Shown here in pieces: positions 36,974 to 48,792 of a stretch of DNA of 64,000 bases. Within the stretch, counting starts at the first letter, position 1. Every line of letters starts with the position of its first letter. The notes below the pieces were generated by a model. That model was not told the origin of the DNA. It ran no database searches and saw only the letters and a program-made list of their open reading frames with translations. A program made the position numbers and the translations under genes. The stretch comes from Marchantia polymorpha subsp. ruderalis (Eukaryota; Streptophyta; Marchantiopsida; Marchantiales; Marchantiaceae), in assembly GCA_037833965.1 (NCBI GenBank), contig AP031358.1, positions 16,872,001 to 16,936,000 of the forward strand. The letters run 5' to 3'.

Positions 36974-39900
36974 ATGGCTGGTAGTAATCAGAATTCTGTT
37001 CCCTCCTCTCTTCCTCCGTCTGTGGACTCCCCTGAGAGGACTTCTTCCCTGCACTCGCAGTCCTCTCTGAATGCCGCAGGACCAAGTGCGCTCGAGACAG
37101 AGATGTCGGAGCAGCAGAATTCTGGCAAGCGACAAGTGGAATCAGACGTTGACGTCGAGGCCGTGGAAAATCGTCAAGAGGACGCGAATCATTCCTCTAA
37201 CGTGAGAGAGAGAGAGGAGGAGAGTCAGTACGGGGATGACGAGAAAGGAGTGAGTGGCGCTGAGACTGACTCTGTAGATTATGGCGAGGTGGAATCGGAA
37301 ATAATGCGCGAAGGGGGCGGCCGCGATGGATCTGTGTCCCCTTCATACAGTTCTTTGAGAGTAGAGCCTGACCTGGAAGACTCGCAATCGCATCTCCGTT
37401 TGGAAGAGATTTTTGAACGGGGTAAGCTGAGAGTGAAGATCGTACCTCCAACTCATGCTTATGCTCATTTGCGTTTTGATTTTTTAAGAACTTATTCACT
37501 TGTAGGCGTGTGCAGATAATGAAGCCTTTTCTAATGCCGAGTACTGTTTCTGGCAGATGGGAGCGCAACAGAGTCGGGGGTGGATCTTGAAAATCTCTCA
37601 GAGCCTTTCGCAGTGAGTGAGCTGGAACTGATCGAGCGTGCTCTTCAGAGTCTACAAAAGGTTCGGAGCCATTGTAAGAGGGAGGCTGCAGACAGTGTCG
37701 ATGGAGAACCGGATGATGTGGGGGTTGACGAAAGGGGCCCACCGTCTCCAGATTACTCTAGGGAGCTGAATGGCGTCTCAAGACTGCTGAAGAAGGTGAA
37801 CACCTGTGACCATAGCGAAGTCAAAGTGGGTCGTGGGTTTCTCTTTTTCTTTCATGCTGTAATTTGGCTGCCATAGAATATTCCGGGCTTGCTTAAACCA
37901 CTTTTTCATGAAGGCACCATTCTTTTTTCGAGCTGCCTTGCCGTATTTACCCTGCTTTTTTCTGATCTCTCTTTGCTTGAAGTAATCGTGTAACTACGAC
38001 TCGGAGACGAGATTTCACTCTACCTCTGGTTTAAGCAATTTCTCAGTAGAAATCTGGTCAGATGAAATATTTTAGTATTGTGTGTGTTGGTATATGAATA
38101 TTACGTATATTAGTTTGTAGTAAATATGATGACAGTGAAGGAGTACAGGGCCGAGACATAATTACCAAAAATGAAGAACACATATTTATCTATCTGTTGT
38201 CGAAGATAATTCTACTGTAAATTTCTCATTTCACGCCAGGGTAGCGCCTGGACGTTCTAGAGATTCTAAGATTTTTATTGGTGCTGGAATGAATCGACTC
38301 TAAACGAGTCACTTTGAGGATGTTCGGGGTGAATGCCTGTCAATTTGCATTTTGTCGACAAGGTACGGATGGAGTGATCGAGCCTTATCAGTTGGAAGAC
38401 ATTTAGTTGTTGATTTCGAAAACAGAAAGGTGAATATAAACCCAACGTGGAACTTAAATTATCGAACAAACACTATACGCATGAGCCTCATCCTACAAGA
38501 GAACTTGACAAAATTCTGTACATTATAAGTATTCTATTCAGTATAAGTAATTCTGTACTTTATAAGTATTCTATTCAGTAAAAGTAATTCTGTACATCTA
38601 CAATCATCCATTTTAAGTGGATGATTATACTGCCTGAACATGTGTCTCCGTGCAGTACAACTGAATCTGGAAAGAAAAAACTCATTGTAAATGGTAAAAT
38701 CGGGTCTGTTTTTGCGACTAACAGTAGATTACCTCTTACCTACAGTATCCTATTAGCGCCCGTGATACTCACAGTAAAAAGTTTCGTACCAGACAGTGGA
38801 TTTGCGTTCGAGGCAGAATTCATAATACTACAGTCGTTTGAAACTTTTGCTGCTTGAGGCAGTTGTGATCTCCGGTCATTATGGAAGGTTCAACATAAAT
38901 TGTTTCAGACTAATATAACTATAAATGTCCTGTAGTGCACATTAACAACGATTCTACTAAGTCAGGTTCTGTCAGTGTGTTTACTTGTTTTATCAGTTGC
39001 AGGCTGGCCCTCTATTCACCTATTTTTGTCCCAGGAAATTTGTAAGAGACAATTCATGAAATGACAGCCGGCCTCATTTATTCTGTCTTGTGAAGTTTCA
39101 TGGTGGTCTAGCTACAGGGGCAAGAATAAGAAACGCAATCAGTTAAGTCCTGCAAGCTTGAAATCACGGGTGCAGATGTGATATGGGCGGGTTCTGTAGG
39201 AAATGGAAGGACTATTAGATAAGGATGCCCCTTTCAGAGATAGAAACTGTTCAGAAGCAAACAGAAGAACTTAGAAGCGGCAGACCAGGACCACATCAGG
39301 AGGCAGACCTGTTGTGGCTGTAGGGTCTTGTTCGTTTTGTTCCAGATAAACTCATAACCAAAAATTCCATGAGTTTTGGCCCTTCCTGGTTTAATTTTCT
39401 TCATATCGAGATATCCTGACGGTCCTCGAGTTGGTATTCGTCTCTTGATGTTAACGTCGTGACTGGGGACGCAGCATATTAACCTCCTTTTTCCTTTCTG
39501 GCTCAGGTTCAAGCCGTAAGGGCACAGAAGAGGGACGCACTTTCTACGAGACGAAGAGCAAGCAACCGGAGCCCGAGACCACAATCCATATCGACTCATG
39601 GAGACCAAGACATGGACTCAGCTGATATGCTGCAAGTAGTACATGCAGCCTCTAGAGCAGCCCTTTCAGCCGCTAAATCTGCAGAAGCTATGGTTCACGC
39701 GATGGATAGAAATTCACAAGCTATTGAAGAGCTTTGCAAAACCCTGACGACTTCTAGCACCGAAGGTGCAGCCAAGGTGAATAATGACGAAAATAGTCAG
39801 CTTATGAAGCTTCAGCAAAGCGAGCTTGATATTGAGCTTCGACAGGAGGAAATTACTAAGAATCTCATTCGACAGAACCGATTAACTCATTGGGCTCTTG

Positions 39901-40289
39901 GGTTCATGCTCGTTTCAACATTCGCCTGGCGATTTGGTGTGGTAAAGTTTGTGAAGAAGGTGAACAATGCTGTGAACAACCCTTTCCAGGCTGTAACGGA
40001 TGTTTTCGATAATTTCAAGGGCGACAAGAAAAAGGGGAAGAAATCTGCAAAGCAGAACAAAGGACTGAAGCTGCCTTCTATACTCCATTCGGAGAGCGAT
40101 GACGATAAGGAGGGCAATGATGGCGAGTTACCCTTCAAGTTAGGAAATATATTGCCTCATAAAGAAACTGATACTGAGATCCATGCCTCTGCTCATGCAC
40201 ATAGATCTGAGCGCAATTCAGACGGACCTTTCAATATAGGAAAGATTCTGCCTGGAAGAGGAGACTCAACAGATGATGATGAACAGTAA
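36974..40289 (+). CDS. Acidic single-pass membrane protein, unknown function
   Basis: Three exons: 36974-37421, 37557-37795 (or to 37825, also in phase) and 39507-40289, giving about 489 or 499 residues. The start is the first ATG of the frame (MAGSNQNSVPSS). Exon 1 is Ser/Glu-rich and probably disordered. Exon 2 carries SELELIERALQSLQKVRSHC, a helical segment. Exon 3 has an alanine-rich helix (AALSAAKSAEAMVHAMDRNS), a charged coiled-coil-like stretch (LDIELRQEEITKNLIRQ), and one likely membrane segment (THWALGFMLVSTFAWRFGVV). It then has a Lys-rich patch and an acidic tail with three related motifs, LKLPSILHS, FKLGNILPH and FNIGKILPG. I do not recognise a named family, though the helix-plus-membrane layout looks like a conserved plant protein. 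Codon continuity and splice phases support a real gene. Confidence 0.75.
37796..39506 (+). other. Long intron (1.7 kb) of the membrane-protein gene
   Basis: The intron runs from donor AAGAAG|GTGAAC (alternative GTCAAA|GTGGGT at 37826) to acceptor GGCTCAG|GTTCAA. Apart from the 37-bp tandem repeat I see no gene or element in it. A 78-codon frame at 38621-38857 has no recognisable features. Confidence 0.6.
38513..38597. repeat. 37-bp tandem repeat, 2.3 copies
   Basis: Units 38513-38549 and 38550-38586 differ at two positions and a partial third copy follows. The unit begins ATTCTGTAC and ends with AGTA. It lies in the long intron. Confidence 0.9.
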
Positions 40290-40308
40290 GTGTTCCGATG
40301 TACTCTAG

Positions 40309-40314
40309 AATAAA
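40309..40314 (+). terminator. Poly(A) signal AATAAA
   Basis: A canonical AATAAA lies 20 bases after the stop codon of the membrane-protein gene (40287-40289). Confidence 0.5.
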
Positions 40315-43300
40315 GTGTCAATTTTGTACCAAGCAACCTTCATCTCCGTTACTTCTTCATGGTGTCGGGTGTATGAATTTTTTACAGACTTCGAGTAATG
40401 ACAGTCATGATGTTTGCTTACATTGGACTGTATCGCGTGGTCACTTCTCGCGTACCTGTAATCAATCATATCCATGACTTGGCTTAGGACATAGATGTCT
40501 AGCAAGTGGAGACGGTCTTCTCACTCAATTACCGGGTCTGTAATCAGACTGTGAGCTTGGGTAATCCTTATTATATAGCCCCCCTGATTTTGTGGCTAAC
40601 GTCGGCGAGCCAATCCAATTCGGAATTTCCAGATGAACCACAAGAAAATCTCCGAGATCGTTTGTGTGATATAGTCGGAGAGACGTAGCGCCCGGATATA
40701 CTGAATTGTTATAGCCAAAAATCTTCAAAATTGATCCTACAAACTTAATTTCTCTAGCGGGTTATTTATGATGAAAGGACCGTCCGCGTTTGAAGAGTAG
40801 CAACCTGTGTTGATGTCTATGTTCATCACCTCTCGTCATTAGGCCCCGGTAATGCAAAAGTGGTATAAAGTCTGACCGCCCAGATCTTTAGCACTAGACT
40901 AAAATGTTGCTATATAACGCCAGGTTTGGACATTGCGTGCCCCTCTGTAGTCCGCATTAACAAGCATGCCCGTTTTGAGAGTCACTTATTGAGAGAGAGA
41001 GAGGACATGACGTCTTTAGTGAATGTCAGCAGGGTTACCGTTAGTCGCTGAGCTAATCTGCTTGTGCATCAGGTTATCAGCTAAAGAAACATGAACGTAC
41101 CGTACCTTCTGCTTTTTGTTCGTTTGAACTATCAAGTATGAGTGATAGATTATGCTACCAAGCATCCCACCTCGTCTGGTAACATGGATGTCTGGTTTTA
41201 ATAAGTACCGGTTAACGAGACAGTTCTTTCTATCTGAGCAATCACAGTTCACTCGATTCTTATCTCTTTTCGTATTGGCACTCGAGTACGACCTTCGAGC
41301 CGAGCGCTCCCCGTCTTCATGAAACTACTTGTTGAGTTAGGATATATGTTTATGTATACACTGTGACAACTATCTACGTTCATGGTGTCCCTGAACACTC
41401 ATTTCCAGTTTCATAGTCATAGTTTTGTACGCTACGTGATGGTTTGTTCCGACGTTTCTCACTCGCTGCTGTTTCCTTCAAGTCAACTTGCGGCGGACTC
41501 GATGCATTGCATTCGTTTGTTCCAACTCCATCCAACTAGTGTCGGACTGGACTGCATGGAATTATCGGACTTCAAGCTTCAGTCATGTAGATTACAGTTA
41601 GCTTGCTTCACATTTATTTTTTCGGTTCGATCTTGGTTAGCCGTAGGTCAATAACAGGCCTCGGTGCCATGACACACCTTTTAACATCAGTCAAACCCCC
41701 GCCACTCTAATATAGAGTATTTGTACTCGATCTTTCTAGACAATCGTACAATATGGGATCAACGTGTTGATTCCGTAAACGCTGGCCCTGTTGGAACCTC
41801 TTATACACTTGAGGTTACACAATATGTTCTGCACAGAAAGGACTTGCTCTTATCACAGAGTGCATTTTCCTCATCTTTCGGTTCTCCGTGTGACATCTCG
41901 AATCCTTATGTCGCAGATAACATCACGTAAGCACGGTACACTTCTAGCATAGTTGCATTAGGGAGGGAAGCAGTGTTCCGTAGTACAGTATACCAATCTT
42001 CATGAGCTTTCCGTGGGCCTTCAAGAATGCACGTTGGCTAGTTCTGCCCACAACCTGGAGATGCTGGATTGATATTGGAAATCAGGTTCATTGCATCTAA
42101 TACTGTCGTATCATAGGAAGAGGGGACGTCATGAATTTGCATTCAACATAATACTACTATGACATGACAGTCCATTTGCTCGTACCTTTCTCACGCAATA
42201 ACCCAAACCGATTTTTGTCATATCCATGAAGTACTTTATTGGGTATATTATATAATATTTATGAAGGCTTCTCGGTTATAGTAATTAGAATAACTATAAG
42301 TTCTGGTTAATAGTGACTAATGAGTTATTAGTTATATTAGTTTATGTTCGAATTTGTGTGAATCTCAGTAGTTCAAGGTTTTGGATATATATCAGGTTCA
42401 ATTGTTTAGGGTATGGTATTTGTGTTAGTTCCAGGAAGAGAATTGTGCAACATTTAGTGTCAGTGAACTATTTAGAACAAATGAAATTTAATTTATAGTG
42501 ATTATCTTTTTGAATACTAATCATATTTTTTTGAGTGATGAATTGGTGTACAGCGGGGTGAAATTAGTACACAAGCACAAATTCAAGTTTGTCTCATTTC
42601 TGAAAGTTGGTAGTATCCACCTAGGTCTGATCTCGGTTTACTGATTGTCATAGCACATCTGAGGGTAAGGGTGAGTTTTATTATTTCTCGTAACATAATT
42701 GATGGTAAAGGTGAATGGCAACTAGTGATGACAAGAGAAAGATAGTCGTGAATCACTCTGATCATCAGATTATATCAAATTGTTATCTAGAACCAATAAG
42801 CACTCTGGAGATATGGCTTTAGATTAAATTCCAGGGATTGAATGGCCTCATTCAGAGAATGTTTGGGGACACTCGCAAAGTCGATGACAATATACTTGCT
42901 TAAAGAAGCATTGGAAGATATGGGTCAAATTACGGGATGTGTCAAAACAACTGCAGGACGAGAAAACATGTCCATCATACACGATGGTTTTTCATGAATG
43001 CATATATTATGTTATAATCTGTTGTTTTACCCCTCATGCTTCAAACTTCGAAAGGCGAATGCGAATTGAAACGCATCAAGGTCACGAGGAGACTGTTGGG
43101 AGGTCGAATCGGTGTCTTGAAGAAAAGAAGGTACGTCAGAATTCACATGATAATATCTGGAGGAGGGCATACTTCATTCCAGTGAAGACAAAACCTACAG
43201 ATTGACTATTGCTGCTATTGTCGCAGGTTGAATACGAAGTGTCGATTCATTCCAAAGGCGAATAAGGGCCTGGGTCTCGTGAAGCGAGTTGAGTTGATAA

Positions 43301-45556
43301 ATTCATGCTGTGAAAAGTATTGAAGTGGCCAATATGATAGAACCACAAATAGAGTGAGCAAATGTTCCGGGGATTGGTCCAAAGCGAGAACGTGTAGGAG
43401 CCATCATCAGATGAGATTCTACACAAATATTACTACTACTATTTGACATTTCATCTATAAAAGGTTGTTGTCTCATGTTGTTTTTCAGTCAAGAATGTTG
43501 TAGTTTCTCTTGAAAGTTAAGCATGTTGGCTAGACAGATGAGCACTTTTAGTCGTTTCACATACTTGGAGATTGGTAAAGCGGATTTGACCTGAAGTTGT
43601 CAGGACAAACGAGTGTGAAATAAGAGAAGGACCAATTTTCACAATTAGACACACACAAAGGTTGAGATCAGGCAAAACTTGTGTCCTTTTGTTCTAATTA
43701 ATGGTCGACAAAGATCAGTTGGTTTCGAATCGAGTTTCTGGCAGAGACAAGTGGAAGCCAGATACAATGAGGAAAACTTGCACCATGGATGAATATTCTG
43801 GCCTCTCAACTACGTTTGAAATACGTCTGAAGCATTCGAAAGCCTCCTCGAGCGACGCTGTCCGTGGACAGAACAGAGGGCTTGTTCGGATGTTAGCAGA
43901 GCCCAACATTGGGTGCCCATGCCCAAACCCACCCATCCCCATGGGTTTTGGGTGACATTAATTTTCCATAGGTGGTCACAAGTAATGCTAAGGGCAGTGT
44001 TTGTCAAGATCCAACCAAGAATTGGTGTAATTCAAATAGCATGGGTGGACATGGGTGGGCTTAGGTCGATGCTGATGGTTATCGTCTGGTCTGGGTGCAG
44101 ATTTGAAGTAAAATGTTGGTCTCTGGATGTTAGTCTCGTGCACTATTGAGCTGTGCACTGTAGATTAGTGTTTCCTATGGAGTTGAAGTAGCAGGCACTT
44201 AGTGAGTGTAATTTGGTCGCTCTGTTGGCATGACCAAGAGGTGCGAGGATCGAAATCCAAGTTTTAGCAACGGAGCCTCGTAATATCCCGCCATCAGCAG
44301 CAGCAGCAGCAGATGGTGCTTGCTCATTAGATTCAATCCCAGTGAGAAGCTCTTCTAGCTAGTCTTGTTGTTTGTGAGCCCAGATTCTCTTGTTCTTCTC
44401 CTCTACTTTAGAGTCCCTCCCGTACCAGTTTACTCCGAAGCTCTTGCTAGATCTGTAACAATATTTTCGGCCAACTTCATCTAGGAGCATCAACGATGGC
44501 TCCCCACGCGAGCCACAACGATCTGGACTGAGAGAAGTGCTCGACGGTTGCCAGTCTGGAAAGATCCTTGGCTTAACCGGAATCCACTCCAACTGTGATT
44601 GCTAGCCCTGCACGACTGCTACTGAAGGGACTTGCACTGACCACATTGGTGATGTCGTGCCACATCGCCTCAGTAGTCATCCCTCAGATTGCCCTTCATA
44701 CAACCGCGACCGGATTGGCTGCAGGATAAGGTGGTCTGAATCAGCTTCTGGCTGGCATATGGGAGTTCTCAGCACCAAATTAGGAGAGCGCTTTGTGACA
44801 CTTGGTTCTGTCGAATAAAAATCGATGCCCTTGTTGATGTATACTGTCTGAAGTGCAGTCCGGACTTATTTGTTACTCAATCTCTGGGTAAATGACTGAG
44901 TCGGAAAGCGATGACCATCATCGCTTGGTAGAACAAAAGGTTGCTGGAGATGACATTTGGCTCTCATTGGTCTTGGAACCAGGAACCTCAGACTTAAGAG
45001 TACTGGACTGAATGGAAGAGTCAGATCTGGAACCATGTTCGAAAGAAGATGAAGGCATTTCCTCGACATCCGAACTGGTGGAAACGTTTCTCTCTTCTCG
45101 TTGTAAGAAATTGAAAGTTTCAACGAAGGCCAGCTGCAGGAGGAGACAGAGTATCACTTGAAGTATCAGCAGTACAAGCTTGAATGTGTAATGTACTGCT
45201 GAGACATGAAGATTGAGATACCAGTCACACCCGAGAACCCACGCCAGTAGCTTTCAACGAGACGGGCTAAAACCATCCAGTGGCAACCTTCACATTGATG
45301 TTCCACCTGAATCTCTTTCGAGTCATCAAATTGCACGAAGTTCCACCGGTCCAGACTTTTTTCTATGAGAGATGCGCACATCAGTCCATATGGCATCGTC
45401 AGACTGACAGATGCGAAGCCATGATCTGTCTTCTAATTGCCGAAGTTTATGTTTTCGAAGCTTATTAAGGTCCTGGAGGTTTAAATCTGTGCACTCGAAG
45501 TTAGCACGTTGGAAGTGCTCCAGGCTTAAGGTGCAGCCCTTCGTTTTGCTAACTCG
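40315..45556. other. Gene-free region, no supported features
   Basis: About 5.2 kb. Open frames are short (up to about 90 codons), lie on both strands and have no recognised motifs. Frames at 44359-44592 and 44918-45157 on the minus strand read somewhat protein-like but without family features. A GA run lies near 40990 and a (CAG)6 at 44294-44311. Confidence 0.6.
44294..44311. repeat. (CAG)6 microsatellite
   Basis: Six perfect CAG units in an otherwise featureless stretch. Confidence 0.85.
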
Positions 45557-45598
45557 CTGGAGCCCCGGGCTCTTAAGCGCTTAAGCCCGGGGCTCCAG
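45557..45598. repeat. 42-bp near-perfect palindrome
   Basis: The arms CTGGAGCCCCGGGCTCTTAAG and CTTAAGCCCGGGGCTCCAG meet at a GC centre. They differ only by a two-base indel. The GC-rich arms would form a very stable hairpin or cruciform. Confidence 0.9.
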
Positions 45599-46116
45599 AT
45601 TAGAACCGCCTCGAAGTGAAAACCGAAGCTGCAATTAGATGGTCTGGGATCCTCGGGGTAAGAAAAGCGTTGGGGGCCGATGCACATTCCGCTCTCGAGG
45701 GAGCCGGGCCTGTGCAGGCACCTCGGGGGCTCCAGCGCTTCGTGGGGCTGAAATCCCATGCGAGAGAGCTCCAGCCACCTCGAGCCTTGCGCCGTGGGGG
45801 CCGAAGTACTGGAAGTGGTTCATTAATATCCAACAGCGCTTGGTCTGAAGCACAGTGCAGCTGCGTGCTGCAGCACGGGGCTCTGAAACGATCGTTGGGT
45901 GCCGTGGCAACCAACCTCGGGCTTCACCCACACGTTACTTGAACCAGTGCACTCGAGGCAGGCTATTGGTACTCCTAACGTTGCTCAGAGCCATCGACAG
46001 AGGGCTGAGGCTGAGCATATAGCACCACCTTTGCAGGAAGGAAGCAGGTGCTAGAGCACCATCGGTGCTCAACCGGTTCCCTCGGAGGCAGAATCGTAAC
46101 AGGAGGGGCTTGAGTG

Positions 46117-46146
46117 GTGGGGTGGGGTGGGGGTTGGGTTGGGGTG
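46117..46146 (+). repeat. G-rich tract, possible G-quadruplex
   Basis: Repeated runs of three to five G separated by one or two T, inside copy A of the tandem duplication. Confidence 0.6.
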
Positions 46147-46305
46147 GCCACCTTGGGCTTCTCTCATCCATTGGGCCCAAGCACTCGAGAGGCATGCCGC
46201 AAGCACTCACGTCGCTTATAACCACGTCCGGCGGGGGCTTGCTTCCAGGGGTACTTCAGCCCCCGTTGCTCACTGACTATCCCCCAGTCTACAAGCACCA
46301 AGCAA

Positions 46306-46343
46306 CAGAAAGGGGCTAGCTGCTCCCAGCTAGCCCCTTTCTG
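46306..46343. repeat. Perfect 17-bp inverted repeat with 4-bp loop
   Basis: CAGAAAGGGGCTAGCTG, the loop CTCC, and then the exact reverse complement CAGCTAGCCCCTTTCTG. It lies between the two copies of the tandem duplication. Confidence 0.9.
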
Positions 46344-46650
46344 CGTGCCTAATTACCGAACACGGGGTTCTGAAGCACCTCGTGCGGTGCGGTTGTGTAG
46401 CAACCTCGGGCTTCGCTCGGTGGTAGGGGCTGCTACCCCTTCCGTTGCTCCGGCCAACCAACCAAACCACTCCAGAGCTTAAGCACCAACGGTGGTTAAC
46501 CAGATTATTCCAAAAGCACAATTGCAACCCTTGTGCAAAAGAAAGGAAGGAAGAAAAGCAAAATCGTAACGGAATCGCTGGCCTGAAGCACCTCGGGCTT
46601 CTGTCTTCGGATCCGCTCGAGGCATGCTACCAACCCTCACCTCACCCCGA

Positions 46651-48680
46651 GAAATCATCAAGTGCTTCCGAAGCACATCGTGGCACGCAGAACGGAAGCA
46701 CTCGCTGACGTCCGTCAATCTGTTTCTGGACTAGACGTTTCGCTCGGCAAGCAATTCGATGGCCGCAAGCCCCCAATTCTTGATTCGAGCTCGTGAAACT
46801 CCTTCGTGCCCCGAGTCGTGCGCTCGCTCGGCTCATTCGTGGAGTGGGGTTGTTATTCCTCGCTTTTCGCTGGCGCCTCGAGTGGTGCAAGCATCGCGCC
46901 GGAGTTCGACACAATTCCTGCCCCTTTTCGACGATGCCCATGAGCTCGCTCGATCACTGCCTTCTCAGCATGCCCAATCTGCAAAGGAATGTTCTTGCAT
47001 CACGTAGCCCCTTCTCGACGTACACGGAGCAGCTCAGACCTTGAGAAGAAGAAGCTCTTCGGTGCAGCATGTAAGCCTCAGCTGTAGAGTCAACCCCAAC
47101 AGCCAACAGACCAATAGCTAGCCCCATTTCTAGGACCGTGGGGGGTTCCTAGTTCTAACACAGGCCCAACAGAGTACGTCACCTCTCCAGCTGTTCTCCA
47201 GATGCTAGTGTAGCCTCGGAGGGCATCCTCTCGATGGACCTCCCAACCAACCCTCGAGACAACCTCGAGCCAACCTCTCTCGGCACAAGTGTTCAGTTAA
47301 TAAATTACTATTTGATATCATGTTTCATTTGAGCGAAGCTCTCACGTTTCCACGTTTTCAGGGCATTCGAGTAGATGGGACAGAATTAAGCAATCTCGAA
47401 TGGAGTATTTTAACATCAAGGTCAAAGTCTGTGATGGAGAACCAGATTACAGGTCACCCAATGATTGCAGTTAGTTCGAATCTCATTGCGCATGCTGGTT
47501 CAACCATTAATCTGCATGTCTGAGGTGTTTCATACTGATAGAATCCCACAGTTTCAGTGTGAGTTCAGCATGAGCATGACTCCAGATTCAGAGTGGTAGA
47601 CAGTGCAGCAACTTTATTTGAGTCGATCGAAACCTCGGGCAAGAATTTTGCTTTCCCTTTGCCTTGCACCATGATTGATCAACTTCCAAGTAATATCTGG
47701 TGCTGCAATCATGGATTTGATCATGTTCAGTGTTGTCGAAGCAGTTGAGGCCAATTGTATTTAATCCCGTCCAGTGTATGACCTTATCCACATTGAGCGC
47801 TCGTGGAGGAAACTTATGTCAAAGTTGCAATTCGAAAGGAAATTCCTCAAGTCCAATGTGAACTCATTATAACCCTTGCAGGTTTAAGTGACTTGCAGAG
47901 AGGACTATGGTTATAGATACCGAACACGTGTTAATATTGCGCACGCTAGTCCGAAAGCTGTGATATTGCAATAGTTGCAATACAAAACCAGCTTCCTTCT
48001 CTTAAACCGAGCGCCGATTCCGCTCTGATCAGTCAGGTCAAGCTCAGTTACTTTCAAGCCATGCTCGGCTTGGATTGGCTCCACTTGACCAGCAGCGCAT
48101 CAGAGAGGGAGTGCATCGGAAGTGAAAAGAGAAGGGAACGATGCCGGGAAGCCAGATTTACTGGAGTTTTGGTCGAGATAGTGAACTGAATGAGGAGTAG
48201 GTAGGTAAATGGGAGGGAGGTAAACAATGGCTTTACTGGTGTCAGATGGTACAGTGGGGAGATTTGCAGATCCAAGCTTCGAGCTCAGCTGTGACATCTT
48301 CCAAAGGATGTGCCAAAGTCGTCATGTGCAACAGGAGCAGCAGCGGCAGCAGAGGGGCTTGCAGTAAAGCTCTTTGGCTTGGCAGCAAAATTCACTCAGA
48401 CCAGTGACCAGTCAATTGTGCTTCTGATGGTGCTGGTGTGGCCCTACTTGGCTCGGCATCAGGAGCTTGCTTTGTTTTCAATTCATTCTTTAGGTCCAGT
48501 TGACTCTGTCCTAATTCCACCACAACAGCAACAGCATCAGCAGAGCAGAGCAGAGCAGCTGTGGCGCAGAGCCCGGTCGGGGAGAGGACGGCCTTCTCTG
48601 ATTTCCATGTGATATCGTTTCAGACAGCAGATCTGATTTCCGAATGCCACGACACTTGTGAACGGGAATGAGCTGGACGG
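46651..48680. other. Gene-free region, no supported features
   Basis: Open frames are short and unrecognised. No RNA gene or element could be identified. Confidence 0.6.
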
Positions 48681-48681
48681 C

Positions 48682-48792
48682 GACGTTCTTGGACGTCTTA
48701 TTTGAGGGTCGAGACCAACAACTGAAAAAGCTACTGACGTTCTTGGACGTCAGTAGCTTTTTCAGTTGTTGGTCTCAAGCCCTCAAACAAGA
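48682..48792. repeat. Long hairpin with duplicated apex sequence
   Basis: The left arm (48697-48740) pairs with the right arm (48747-48792). Thirty consecutive base pairs next to the loop are perfect, and about 13 more follow after one small mismatch/indel. The loop is TCTTGG. The apex, GACGTTCTTGGACGTC (48737-48752), is also present as an exact 16-bp copy just outside the left arm at 48682-48697. It could be a young small-RNA precursor, a foldback element or a replication-error product. Confidence 0.8.

Larger units (their letters stand above)
45870..46650. repeat. Diverged tandem duplication, two copies
   Basis: Copy A (about 45870-46215) and copy B (about 46355-46650) share ordered landmarks. 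These are ACGGGGYTCTGAA, then AACCTCGGGCTTC (45913 and 46401), then a GCACCA-CGGT block, then GCARAATCGTAAC (46089 and 46559), then CTCGAGAGGCATGC or CTCGAGGCATGC, then CAA-CACTCAC. The offset falls from about 488 to 430 bp, so indels have built up. The origin is unknown. Confidence 0.6.

Noticed and set aside
44210..44290. Possible tRNA B-box-like sequence (GGATCGAAATCC)
   Set aside because: No cloverleaf with acceptor and anticodon stems can be drawn around it.
44918..45157. Minus-strand frame with a hydrophobic start, possibly a small secreted peptide
   Set aside because: The hydrophobic start is short and weak, the rest is Ser-rich, and no known peptide-hormone C-terminal motif is present.
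45557..46343. Inverted repeats as bacterial-type terminators or CRISPR repeats
   Set aside because: The window is eukaryotic. There is no regular repeat-spacer array and no associated genes.
48701..48787. Hairpin as a conserved plant microRNA precursor
   Set aside because: The arms do not match the common bryophyte microRNAs I checked from memory of their sequences (miR156, 160, 166, 171, 319, 390, 408, 529).
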